DNA from: Labrenzia sp. OB1
Lineage (GTDB): Bacteria > Pseudomonadota > Alphaproteobacteria > Rhizobiales > Stappiaceae
Length of the DNA stretch: 64,000 bases
NCBI RefSeq assembly: GCF_001624695.1
Contig: NZ_JSEP01000008.1
Location: 186,001-250,000 of the forward strand
Direction of reading: 5' to 3'
Shown in pieces: positions 35,882 through 43,843 of this stretch (position 1 is the stretch's first letter; each line of letters starts with the position of its first letter). The notes under the pieces were generated by a model that worked only from the letters and a program-made list of their open reading frames with translations, ran no database searches and was not told the origin of the DNA. The position numbers and the translations under genes are program-made.

Positions 35882-36896
35882 GATATCGCCGTCCTTTGAT
35901 CAGCAGGTAGAGAAAGAGCGGAGCGCCGACCAGGGCAGTCAATGCGCCGGTGGGCAATTCCAGAGGTGGCGCGATGGTGCGGGCCAGAAGATCGGCGCTC
36001 AAAACGATGAGGCTGCCGGTCAGGGCGGTGGACAAGAGATAAAAGCTGCGGAACTGGCCGTGCATGACACGGGCGATATGGGGTGCGACCAGTCCGACAA
36101 ATCCGATCGCGCCGACATGCGCCGTGGCAACTGCGGTAAGCGCAACCGCCGCCGCCAGCAGGATGAATTGCGCACGTTCGAGCGGAACGCCGGTGGTCGC
36201 GGCGCTTTCCGGATCCAGCACCAGTTGCCGCAGCACCAGTCTTTGCGATGCCAGGAAGGGTGCTGCAAGGGCAAGGCCCAGAGCCAACGTGAGGACATCG
36301 TCCCAATGGGCGGCGCCGACTGACCCGGTCAGCCATGTCAGCGCCTGGCTGGCCCTGTAGACCGGGCCGAGAATGATCAGCAGTGTCACCACCGCTTTGG
36401 CGAGCGCGGCGAGTGCTATTCCATAAAGAATGATTTTCAACGACCTGTTGCCGCCTCTGTCCGCCAGGGCCAGAGCCATAACCAACCCGCCGAACGTGCT
36501 TGCCCCCAGGATGGCCGCGAGAGGTTGCCAGTGGACGGAGACGGTCAGGTTGTTCCCCTGATCGGAGAACATCCACAAAAACAAAAGAATACCGACCGCG
36601 GCGCCGTCGGATATTCCCAGAACCGAGGGCGACGCCATCGGATTGCGGACAACACGCTGCAGCAGCGCTCCGGCCAGTGCCAAGGCCGCCCCGGCCAGAA
36701 CCGCCAGAAGGACGCGCGGCAGTCGCAGCTTCCAGACGATGACTTCGTCCATTCGAGGCCCCTGCCCGATGAGTGCACTCACCACGCGCTCCGGCGGCAT
36801 GAAACTGGACCCGATGCCTATCGCGGCGATGGTTACCAGGACGAGCAGCCCCAGGACGGGAGCCAGCCTGACAGCGGACGGAATGGCCGGCGTCAT
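35874..36896 (-). CDS. FecCD-family siderophore ABC transporter permease
   Basis: A polytopic inner-membrane permease of about 340 residues with roughly nine hydrophobic segments. Family landmarks are LRLPRVLLAVLAGAALALAG, RNPMASPSVLGISDGAAVG, and the cytoplasmic coupling region GAIGFVGLVAPHIARVMHG. The ATG at 36896 (MTPAIPSAVRL) is chosen because it overlaps the preceding permease stop as ATGA; a longer open frame upstream is antisense-like sequence inside that gene. It pairs with the other permease to form the channel. Confidence 0.94.
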   Translation of the reverse strand: MTPAIPSAVRLAPVLGLLVLVTIAAIGIGSSFMPPERVVSALIGQGPRMDEVIVWKLRLPRVLLAVLAGAALALAGALLQRVVRNPMASPSVLGISDGAAVGILLFLWMFSDQGNNLTVSVHWQPLAAILGASTFGGLVMALALADRGGNRSLKIILYGIALAALAKAVVTLLIILGPVYRASQALTWLTGSVGAAHWDDVLTLALGLALAAPFLASQRLVLRQLVLDPESAATTGVPLERAQFILLAAAVALTAVATAHVGAIGFVGLVAPHIARVMHGQFRSFYLLSTALTGSLIVLSADLLARTIAPPLELPTGALTALVGAPLFLYLLIKGRRYHA

Positions 36897-37882
36897 AGGG
36901 AGACCGCCTTCCTGCGCCGGAGCAGATGCACCAGCAGCGGCACGCCGACCAGGGCCAGAACCGCGCTTATCGGAGCTTCGCCCGGGGCAACAACGATCCG
37001 GGCAAGAATGTCGGCAACAACCGCGATCAGCGCTCCTGTCAGCATCGACAGGACAATCAGCGCCCGCGTGGAAGGAAGCGTGTCGCCCATCAGACGGCGT
37101 GCCAGATGCGGTGCGGCAAGCCCCAGAAACAGCACAGGCCCCGCCATCGCCACGGCCCCGGCAGCCAGCAACGCCGCGAAGGCGAGCGCTGCGATGCGCA
37201 CAAACATAACATTCACACCGACCGTGCGGGCGCTTGCATCGTCCAGCCGCAAGGCATCCAGGGATGAAGCGAAAAAGAAGCTTCCCGCGCATCCGGCAAC
37301 GAGCAGTGGCAGGCCGAGAAAAAGCAGGTTCAGCGCCCGGTCGGCGAAACTTCCCGACAACCAGAAAAGCAACGTCTCGAGCGCCGTTTCGTCAATCAGC
37401 AGAAGCGTTTGGGTAAAGGAGGCAAGCAGCGCTGCGACGGTGACACCGGCAAGCAGCGTCGTGGCCGGATTGTCCGCCCCTCTCGCGGAGACAGACAAAA
37501 GAAAGACCAGCGCCGTCGTCGCCACGGCTCCCAGCATGGCCGCGGTCCCAATACCGGCAAGACCCGAAAACCCCAGAACCGTCGCGCCGAGCGTCACGAA
37601 AAGGGCCGCACCCGCGTTCACGCCCAGAAGTCCGGGTTCAGCAAGAGGATTGCGGGTGACCGACTGCATCAGAAGACCGGAGAGACCCAGCGCGGCACCG
37701 GTGCAAACCCCTATCAGGGTTCTCGGCAGGCGCAAGGTGGTGACGATCAGCGCATCCGTTCCCTCGCCTCCGGCAAGCGCGGAAATGACCGTCGCCGGGT
37801 CAAAGAAAGTCAGCCCGGCATGCAGGCTCAAGATGCAGGCCGATAAAAGCATCAGGCATAATCCGATCACAAGCCGGGTCAC
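36893..37882 (-). CDS. FecCD-family siderophore ABC transporter permease
   Basis: The partner permease, first gene of the operon. It has about nine hydrophobic segments and the family landmarks LRLPRTLIGVCTGAALGLSG, RNPLAEPGLLGVNAGAALF and GPVLFLGLAAPHLARRLMG. The GTG at 37882 is preferred because GAGGAGAG lies about ten bases upstream and the product then starts MTRLVIGLCLMLL, directly before the first membrane segment. A GTG at 37933 would add 17 residues. The iron box at 37946-37960 lies 64 bases upstream of the preferred start. Confidence 0.92.
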   Translation of the reverse strand: MTRLVIGLCLMLLSACILSLHAGLTFFDPATVISALAGGEGTDALIVTTLRLPRTLIGVCTGAALGLSGLLMQSVTRNPLAEPGLLGVNAGAALFVTLGATVLGFSGLAGIGTAAMLGAVATTALVFLLSVSARGADNPATTLLAGVTVAALLASFTQTLLLIDETALETLLFWLSGSFADRALNLLFLGLPLLVAGCAGSFFFASSLDALRLDDASARTVGVNVMFVRIAALAFAALLAAGAVAMAGPVLFLGLAAPHLARRLMGDTLPSTRALIVLSMLTGALIAVVADILARIVVAPGEAPISAVLALVGVPLLVHLLRRRKAVSL

Positions 37883-37945
37883 GCGCGCCGCTCTCCTCTC
37901 CGATTGACAAACCAATGGGTTCGTCACATACACATTTCTGATAGT

Positions 37946-37960
37946 TGAGGCAAATACTCA
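37946..37960. promoter_or_regulatory. RirA-type iron-responsive operator (TGA-N9-TCA)
   Basis: TGA at 37946-37948 and TCA at 37958-37960 are separated by exactly nine bases, the core of the rhizobial iron-responsive operator bound by RirA; flanking T/A bases extend the symmetry. It lies between the divergent permease and binding-protein genes, where iron repression of both is expected. The short motif alone would be weak evidence; its location makes it credible. Confidence 0.6.
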
Positions 37961-37979
37961 TATTTTTGGAGTCCATCTG

Positions 37980-38888
37980 GTGAATATCCGCCGCTTTTTT
38001 CTGCACATCTTTCCGCTTTGCGCAGCGCTGGTGACGGGTCCGGCCCTCGCCCGCGATATCACCGACGCCATGGGCACGGTCACTGTGCCCGATGCGCCCA
38101 AACGCATTGTCGTTTTGACGAATGAAGGCACGGAAGCCTTGTTGGCCCTCGGGGTCACGCCGGTCGGTGCCGCAAATTCCTGGAATGGCACCCCGTGGTG
38201 GGATCACATTTCAGAAGCAATGGAAGGCGCCGAACCGGTCGGCAAGGAAAGCGCAGTCAATCTGGAGATGATCGCGGCACTCGAACCGGATCTGATCCTT
38301 GCCAACAAACAGCGTCACGAAGAGATCTATCCGCAATTGACCGCGATAGCGCCGACGGTGGTCTCCGAGAGACTGCGTGGCAACTGGAAGGTCAATTTTC
38401 GCCTCTATGCCGAAGCCCTCGGCAGGTCCGACGAAGGGGAAGCTGCCATCGCAAACTATGACGCGGCGGTCGTCTCGCTGCGGGAGAAACTCGGCGATGC
38501 CCTGAAGGAGAAGGTTTCCGTCATCCGGTTTCTGCCCGGCCAGATCCGCATCTACCAGCTCGACAGTTTTTCAGGCGTGCTGTTGAAGGACATCGGTTTC
38601 GACCGGCCGGCCAACCAGAATGTCGAGGATTTCGCCATCCGCACCGGCAAGGAGAGCATTCCGGACATGGATGGCGACCGGATCTTCTATTTCACCTGGG
38701 ACCAGGGTGACGGCAAGGGCATGGCGGCCGAAGAAGACATCCTGGCCGATCCGCTGTGGCAGTCTCTCTCCGCCGTCGAGGCGGGCAAGGTTCACCGTGT
38801 CAGCGACGCCATCTGGAATACCGCCGGCGGTATTCTGGCGGCACAACTGATGATCGAGGATCTCGCCGCGATTTACGGTGTGAAATAA
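37980..38888 (+). CDS. iron-siderophore ABC transporter substrate-binding protein (FecB/FhuD type)
   Basis: A periplasmic ferric-siderophore-binding protein. The signal peptide is MNIRRFFLHIFPLCAALVTGPALA. The mature part shows TDAMGTVTVPDAPKRIVVLTNEGTEALLALGVTPVG, NLEMIAALEPDLILANKQRHEE and DPLWQSLSAVEAGKVHRV, typical of two-lobed class III binding proteins. The GTG at 37980 has TTGGAG eight bases upstream. Length is 302 residues. It is divergent from the permease-permease-ATPase operon and shares the iron box. No TonB receptor or siderophore biosynthesis gene is in the window. Confidence 0.94.
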   Translation: MNIRRFFLHIFPLCAALVTGPALARDITDAMGTVTVPDAPKRIVVLTNEGTEALLALGVTPVGAANSWNGTPWWDHISEAMEGAEPVGKESAVNLEMIAALEPDLILANKQRHEEIYPQLTAIAPTVVSERLRGNWKVNFRLYAEALGRSDEGEAAIANYDAAVVSLREKLGDALKEKVSVIRFLPGQIRIYQLDSFSGVLLKDIGFDRPANQNVEDFAIRTGKESIPDMDGDRIFYFTWDQGDGKGMAAEEDILADPLWQSLSAVEAGKVHRVSDAIWNTAGGILAAQLMIEDLAAIYGVK

Positions 38889-39069
38889 GCGGCAAGCCAA
38901 TGTGTTCGGGGTATCCTGCAGTTACGAGAACGCAGGGTACCTCGCAATCATTGGATACGACACCCCTGATAAACGCGGATATTCCTGCCGTTTACGGACA
39001 ATAAGCCTGTTAAGATCGCCTGTTTTCGCATAAGTCTTTCCGGACGACCCACGATGATTTGGCGGACGT

Positions 39070-40101
39070 ATGACTGTACTCATTACCGGCGGCGCCGGAT
39101 ATATCGGCTCGCACTGCTGCGTGGCTTTCCTGCAGGCCGGACATGACATTGTCGTCCTGGACAATCTTTCCAATTCCAACAGCGCAAGCCTTGATCGGGT
39201 TGCCGAGATCACCGGCCGAAAAGTCGCTTACGAACAGGCAGATATCCGCGACCAGGCGCGGCTGGAAGACGTCCTGAGACAGTATCGCTGTACGGCCGTG
39301 GTGCATTTCGCCGGACTGAAGGCGGTGGGCGAATCCAACGCGATGCCCCTAGCCTATTACGACAACAACGTGATCGGCACGCACCGTCTTCTTTCCGCAA
39401 TGGACAGATGCGGCGTGAAACAGATGATCTTTTCGTCTTCCGCCACCGTCTACGGCGAGCCCCGATTCCTGCCGCTGACAGAGGATCACCCGACAGGCGC
39501 GGTCAATCCGTACGGTCGCACCAAGCTCGTTATCGAGGACATGCTGCGTGACGTTGCCGCCAGCGATCCGTCCTGGCGCTTCGGCATCTTGCGGTATTTC
39601 AATCCGGTCGGCGCGCATGACAGTGGCCTTATCGGCGAAAACCCTCTCGGGGTTCCCAATAATCTGATGCCGTTCATCACCCAGGTGGCCGACGGCCGTC
39701 GCGAGCGGCTTTCGGTTTACGGCAACGACTATGAGACCAGGGACGGCACCGGGGTACGCGACTACATTCATGTTGTCGATCTCGTTGAAGGGCACCTGCG
39801 CGCCCATGAGATCCTGGCCTCCGGTTCAGCGCCGTCCAACTGCTTTGCCGTCAACCTTGGAACCGGGACCGGCTATAGCGTTCTGGAGATGGTACGCGCG
39901 TTCGAGCGTGCCTCAAACAAGGAAATCCATTACGCCTTTGCCCCGCGCCGCGAAGGCGACGTCGCCGAATGTTACGCTGATACGGGGCTGGCCGAGAAGC
40001 TGCTCGGCTGGAAGGCCGAACGTGAACTGGACCACATGTGCAAGGATACATGGAACTGGGTCTGCAAGAACCCGCGCGGATATGAAACCGGCTCCGAATA
40101 G
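39070..40101 (+). CDS. galE: UDP-glucose 4-epimerase
   Basis: Interconverts UDP-glucose and UDP-galactose for exopolysaccharide or lipopolysaccharide. It is an extended SDR with the NAD motif TGGAGYIGSH at the N-terminus, HFAGLKAVGES, the SSSATVYG region and catalytic NPYGRTK. Later landmarks are RYFNPVGAHDSGLIGE, GTGVRDYIHVVDL and AFAPRREGDVAECYAD. Length is 343 residues. It stands alone: 181 bases after the binding-protein gene and before a long gene-free stretch. Confidence 0.95.
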   Translation: MTVLITGGAGYIGSHCCVAFLQAGHDIVVLDNLSNSNSASLDRVAEITGRKVAYEQADIRDQARLEDVLRQYRCTAVVHFAGLKAVGESNAMPLAYYDNNVIGTHRLLSAMDRCGVKQMIFSSSATVYGEPRFLPLTEDHPTGAVNPYGRTKLVIEDMLRDVAASDPSWRFGILRYFNPVGAHDSGLIGENPLGVPNNLMPFITQVADGRRERLSVYGNDYETRDGTGVRDYIHVVDLVEGHLRAHEILASGSAPSNCFAVNLGTGTGYSVLEMVRAFERASNKEIHYAFAPRREGDVAECYADTGLAEKLLGWKAERELDHMCKDTWNWVCKNPRGYETGSE

Positions 40102-40821
40102 CGGAACGTCCGGTCCCGGAACCGGATTGCAGCCGAACTCCACAAGAGGTGGATCAGCCAGGGCACGTGGCGTCAAATTGAATTTAGAAATTCGCCCGAA
40201 CGCATCTGCAATGCAAACGCTGCCTCGAGCGTCTTAAGGACCCCGTGAAGCCGCTTGAACGCGACACGCTGCAGGCAAAACATCTCGTTCAAACATCCTT
40301 CTTTAACCGGGAATAGCTGGCCGAGTGACATCGGACCTTCGCCGCATCGCCTGCCGATGGTTGAAAAAACGTTCATTTCCTGTAAGATGTGCCTTCCGGA
40401 AGCACGATTATTCCATCTGCTTTTTGCAGTCGGGAGCATGTGCTGAGGGAATGTTTTTTTGTTTATTTTGAAACTTTTTTCTCGATTGAACGTTTATCCA
40501 ACAAGCCACAGTCAATGACCGAAAGCTTTTTTATTGACAGTCCTGACAGGGTCAGGATCTCACTTTGCGGTGATTAGTCTTGAAAACTGCCACTGAAACC
40601 ACAGTTATTAACAAATAGTAACTAAAATTGTACGTAATTGTGATTTCAATTACACCCGAAAAGCAGATTGTGGTGTGATAATGTCCAAATCGTGGCAATG
40701 CAGTTGGGGTGCATTTTCACAAGGCCACGACACGATACCGGTCAAACTGCAAAAGAGTCCAAAAGGACCAGCGTAACCCCAAACTCGGTGAAAAAGGTTG
40801 TATTAGCCCTGGGAGGCGTAC
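40102..40821. other. 720-base region without a supported gene
   Basis: Nothing convincing is coded here. It becomes AT-rich from about 40440 to 40720, with T-runs near 40452-40495, in contrast to its high-GC flanks. Short open frames on both strands have no ribosome site and no recognisable composition. It contains the small palindrome CCTGA-CAGGG-TCAGG near 40542-40556 beside TTGACA at 40534-40539. It presumably carries the promoter of the following secreted-protein gene and could hide a small RNA. Confidence 0.4.
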
Positions 40822-41421
40822 ATGCAACGGAATAACAGAACAGGAAGTCTTGCGCTCGGTCTCATCCTCGCCCTCGTGGCGGGAAGCGCAATCGCGGCCC
40901 CTCTTCCCCAGGAAACCATCACGATTCCGGAGGATCGGCTTGCCGTGACTGTCGCCTCGGCGACACAGGAACAGGCCGACCCGCTTGAAAGCGAACTCAC
41001 GATCTGGGTCGGCGAGATCGAACTGGACGGCCGAAAAACCGTCTGGGTCGAGTTGATCGATTCCTATGGCGAAGTCATTTACGATTCCGAAGTGAACACC
41101 AACGAAACGCATCTTTTACCGGACGGTCGTGCTGTTGTCGTCAGTTCGATGGATCAGGATATGCTTGTCGCCGACAAGGATGAATCCCGTCTGTCAACGG
41201 AAGCAACCCTGATGGTCACCCGCCGGGTGGTCAATGACGGAGCAGACGCCACAACGGTCGAATTGATCGAAACGCAGGACGTTTCCCTCAAGCGCGGCCC
41301 CATGCTGCAAGTGGCCGATTTCGGCGAGACAGTCTGGGACAAGATTGTATCGTTCTTCGACACTGCAAAAACACGCGTTCAGGTCGCCTGGAACTGGATT
41401 GTCGGGACCCCGAAGGCCTGA
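40822..41421 (+). CDS. exported protein of unknown function
   Basis: I do not recognise this 199-residue protein. A signal peptide is clear: basic MQRNNR, a hydrophobic core (LALGLILALVAGSAIA) and likely cleavage after AIA-A. The mature part is acidic and beta-rich (SELTIWVGEIELDGRKTVWVELIDSYGEVIYDSEV), with no cysteine, and ends in an amphipathic C-terminal stretch FGETVWDKIVSFFDTAKTRVQVAWNWIVG that could contact a membrane. A GGGAGG ribosome site lies five bases before the ATG. It is apparently monocistronic, followed by the perfect palindrome at 41483-41510. Confidence 0.8.
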   Translation: MQRNNRTGSLALGLILALVAGSAIAAPLPQETITIPEDRLAVTVASATQEQADPLESELTIWVGEIELDGRKTVWVELIDSYGEVIYDSEVNTNETHLLPDGRAVVVSSMDQDMLVADKDESRLSTEATLMVTRRVVNDGADATTVELIETQDVSLKRGPMLQVADFGETVWDKIVSFFDTAKTRVQVAWNWIVGTPKA

Positions 41422-41482
41422 TCTGGGGAATGCACCCGTCAGTTACGGAAAAAAAACCATGAATGCCACCGGTTGGTGTAAG

Positions 41483-41510
41483 CTCGCGCAGACTGTATTG
41501 TCTGCGCGAG
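41483..41510. repeat. perfect 11-bp inverted repeat
   Basis: CTCGCGCAGAC at 41483-41493 pairs exactly with GTCTGCGCGAG at 41500-41510 around a 6-base loop, 61 bases after the exported-protein stop and 69 bases before the ECF-type promoter. No T-run follows. It may be a terminator-like hairpin or a regulator site. Confidence 0.65.
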
Positions 41511-41578
41511 AGCGTGTGCATATACAGGTGCAGGCGCGCTCGCCGGAAGAAAATTTGTTTTAATTTCATTCAATTGCG

Positions 41579-41608
41579 TGATCCGCCTTGCTCCCCTTCC
41601 CGTAAGCA
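41579..41608 (+). promoter_or_regulatory. RpoE (singlet-oxygen ECF)-type promoter of the FAD oxidoreductase-cfa operon
   Basis: TGATCC at 41579-41584 and TAAGCA at 41603-41608 are separated by 18 bases. This equals the -35/-10 pattern described for Rhodobacter RpoE (TGATCC, 18 bases, TAAG-like). A transcript start near 41615 would leave a leader of about 69 bases. The genes it precedes are homologues of known RpoE-ChrR targets. Confidence 0.6.
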
Positions 41609-41683
41609 CTCCGGGAATAAAAATGGAACAAGTTCACCGTCGGACGTCCTAGGGACCAGCCGCGGGATATCAAAGGATCAGAC

Positions 41684-42982
41684 ATGCGGATTGCCGTCAT
41701 CGGCTCCGGAATTTCCGGAAACAGCGCAGCTTGGGCACTCAGCCACTCTCATGACGTCGTCTTGTACGAAAAGCGAATGCGGCCCGGAGGACATAGTGCG
41801 ACCGCCGATATCGACTATGACGGAACCGAGCTGAGCGTCGATACCGGTTTTATTGTCTATAACGAACTCAACTATCCCAATTTCACGGCTCTTCTCGATC
41901 ATCTCGGCGTGGCGAATGAAACCAGCGATATGAGCTTCGCGCTTTCTGCCGACAATGGGGCGCTCGAATGGTCCGGTCACAATCTGAACGGGGTGTTCGC
42001 GCAACGCAAGAACCTCGTTTCGCCGAAATTCCTGCGCATGTTGCGCGATATTTTCCGCTTCAACAAACGGGCCGTTGAGGACCTGAAATCCGGATCGCTC
42101 CGCGGCCAGTCGCTCGGTGGCTATCTGGCGAAAGAGGGGTATTCACGCGGTTTCATCAACGACTACCTGCTGGCCATGGGAGCCGCCATCTGGTCGACCC
42201 CGATCGCGGAAATGCATGCCTATCCTGCGGAGAGTTTTGTTGCCTTTTTCGAGAACCACCGTCTGCTTTCCTTCGACAGACCGCGTTGGCGGACTGTTTC
42301 CGGGGGGAGCAGGCACTATGTCGACCGGCTTCTCGCCCCGCTGAAGGACCGTATACGGCTCGCGACACCGGTTGTCGAAATCCTTCGCCAGGACGGCAAG
42401 GTGATCGTTTGCGATACTTCCGGCAACAGGGACGTATTCGATCATGTCGTGCTCGCGGGCCACACTGATCAGAGCCTGGCCATGCTGGGAGATCCGAGCG
42501 ACACGGAACGCGAGATCCTTGGGTCCATCCGCTACCGGCCGAATGAGGTCTACCTGCACCGGGACGAGAACCTCATGCCGAGAAGCAAAAGGGTCTGGGC
42601 GTCCTGGAATTACCTCTCCGACAGGGAAGCCGGCGAGACCCGGGACGTCACGGTCAGCTACTGGATGAACCGGCTGCAGAACATCGATCCCGGAAAGCCG
42701 GTCTTCGTCACCCTCAACCCGTTCAAGGCGCCGCGCGAAGACAGGACCTTCGCAAAATACGTTTACGATCACCCGCAGTTCGATGCGTCCGCACTGGCCG
42801 CGCAAAAGCGCCTGTCTGACATTCAGGGGATCGGCAATACCTGGTTCTGCGGGGCCTGGACCGGCAACGGATTTCACGAAGACGGTCTCAAATCCGGGCT
42901 GGCCGTCGCCAGGGCCCTTGGCGCTCGGGTACCCTGGGAAGAACCGGAAGCGCCATGCCGCTATCTGGACGCCGCCGAATGA
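41684..42982 (+). CDS. NAD(P)/FAD-dependent oxidoreductase (COG2907, amine-oxidase-like)
   Basis: A flavoprotein with the dinucleotide motif AVIGSGISGNSAAWAL at the N-terminus, the YEKRMRPGGHSATADI second segment and the GFIVYNELNYPNFTALLDHLG region typical of COG2907 proteins. The C-terminus has GIGNTWFCGAWTGNGFHEDGLKSG, which completes the FAD site. Length is 432 residues. This family is repeatedly encoded with DUF1365 and a Cfa-like methyltransferase and belongs to the Rhodobacter singlet-oxygen response; the exact reaction is thought to concern lipid-bound fatty acids. Its TGA overlaps the DUF1365 start (ATGA). An ECF-type promoter lies upstream. Confidence 0.9.
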   Translation: MRIAVIGSGISGNSAAWALSHSHDVVLYEKRMRPGGHSATADIDYDGTELSVDTGFIVYNELNYPNFTALLDHLGVANETSDMSFALSADNGALEWSGHNLNGVFAQRKNLVSPKFLRMLRDIFRFNKRAVEDLKSGSLRGQSLGGYLAKEGYSRGFINDYLLAMGAAIWSTPIAEMHAYPAESFVAFFENHRLLSFDRPRWRTVSGGSRHYVDRLLAPLKDRIRLATPVVEILRQDGKVIVCDTSGNRDVFDHVVLAGHTDQSLAMLGDPSDTEREILGSIRYRPNEVYLHRDENLMPRSKRVWASWNYLSDREAGETRDVTVSYWMNRLQNIDPGKPVFVTLNPFKAPREDRTFAKYVYDHPQFDASALAAQKRLSDIQGIGNTWFCGAWTGNGFHEDGLKSGLAVARALGARVPWEEPEAPCRYLDAAE

Positions 42983-43824
42983 ACATGAAATCACGTTCAA
43001 ACCGGTTGAGAGACAATGGCCCTGTCCCGGCCGTTGCGGCGGCCCTCTACAGTGGTTCGATCATGCACGCGCGCATGAAACCGAAGGAACACCGGTTCGC
43101 TTATTCGGTTTTTTCGCTCCTAGTCGATCTGGACCGTCTCGACGAGGCGGAACACTCAACCCGGTTGTTCTCTCTCAACCGATTCAATCTTCTCTCCTTT
43201 CACGAAAAGGACCATGGTCCGAGAGACGGGTCCGATCTGCGAAAGCATATCGAAGGTCTTCTGGACGACCAGGGTCTTGCCGCGCCGGCCCGCATCCTTC
43301 TCCTCGCCTATCCAAGGGTGCTTGGATACGGCTTCAATCCGCTTAGCGTCTATTATGCCTATGCCGCAGACGGACATCTGATCGCCCTTGTCTATGAAGT
43401 ACGCAACACGTTCGGGGGCATGCATACCTATGTGGCTCCGGTCGAGCCCGGCCAGATGAGCGACGCCGGAGTGCGCCAGGAGCAAGGGAAGGAATTTCAC
43501 GTCTCGCCCTTTATCAGCATGGACCAGCGGTATTACTTCCGCATGCTGCCTCCGGGCGACGTGGTCAGGGTGCGTATTTTAGAAAAAGATGCAGAGGGCC
43601 CATTGCTCTCCGCGACATTTTCCGGAGCAAAGGAACCTTTCACAAGCCGAAACATTCTCCGTCAGTGCCTGCGCATACCGTTTCTGACCTTAAAAGTTGT
43701 TTGCGCCATTCACTGGGAAGCGTTTAAAATCTGGCGCAAGCGTGTACCATTTCATTCCGGACCCAAGAATAATCACGGGTCCAAAGAACATTCCCGCCAT
43801 GCGTCGCTGGCTTCGAAGATCTGA
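42979..43824 (+). CDS. DUF1365 domain-containing protein
   Basis: A 281-residue DUF1365 protein. Landmarks are ALYSGSIMHARMKPKEHRFAYSVFSLLVDLDRL, RILLLAYPRVLGYGFNPLSVYYAYAADG, KEFHVSPFISMDQRYYFR and the C-terminal IPFLTLKVVCAIHWEAFKIWRK. The domain has no settled function; it is consistently linked with the oxidoreductase and Cfa genes on either side and with lipid modification. The ATG at 42979 overlaps the upstream stop, showing translational coupling. The C-terminal tail (FHSGPKNNHGSKEHSRHAS) is basic and probably disordered. It ends 19 bases before cfa. Confidence 0.92.
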   Translation: MNMKSRSNRLRDNGPVPAVAAALYSGSIMHARMKPKEHRFAYSVFSLLVDLDRLDEAEHSTRLFSLNRFNLLSFHEKDHGPRDGSDLRKHIEGLLDDQGLAAPARILLLAYPRVLGYGFNPLSVYYAYAADGHLIALVYEVRNTFGGMHTYVAPVEPGQMSDAGVRQEQGKEFHVSPFISMDQRYYFRMLPPGDVVRVRILEKDAEGPLLSATFSGAKEPFTSRNILRQCLRIPFLTLKVVCAIHWEAFKIWRKRVPFHSGPKNNHGSKEHSRHASLASKI

Positions 43825-43843
43825 CATTTCAAGAGGTTCTGCC

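Noticed and set aside
35874..37292. A 472-residue permease starting inside the neighbouring permease gene
   Set aside because: The extra 130 residues overlap the other permease out of frame; the ATG at 36896 with ATGA coupling gives the normal 340-residue length.
40173..40439. 88-codon minus-strand frame after galE
   Set aside because: No ribosome site and no recognisable sequence; it lies in an AT-shifting gap with competing short frames on both strands.
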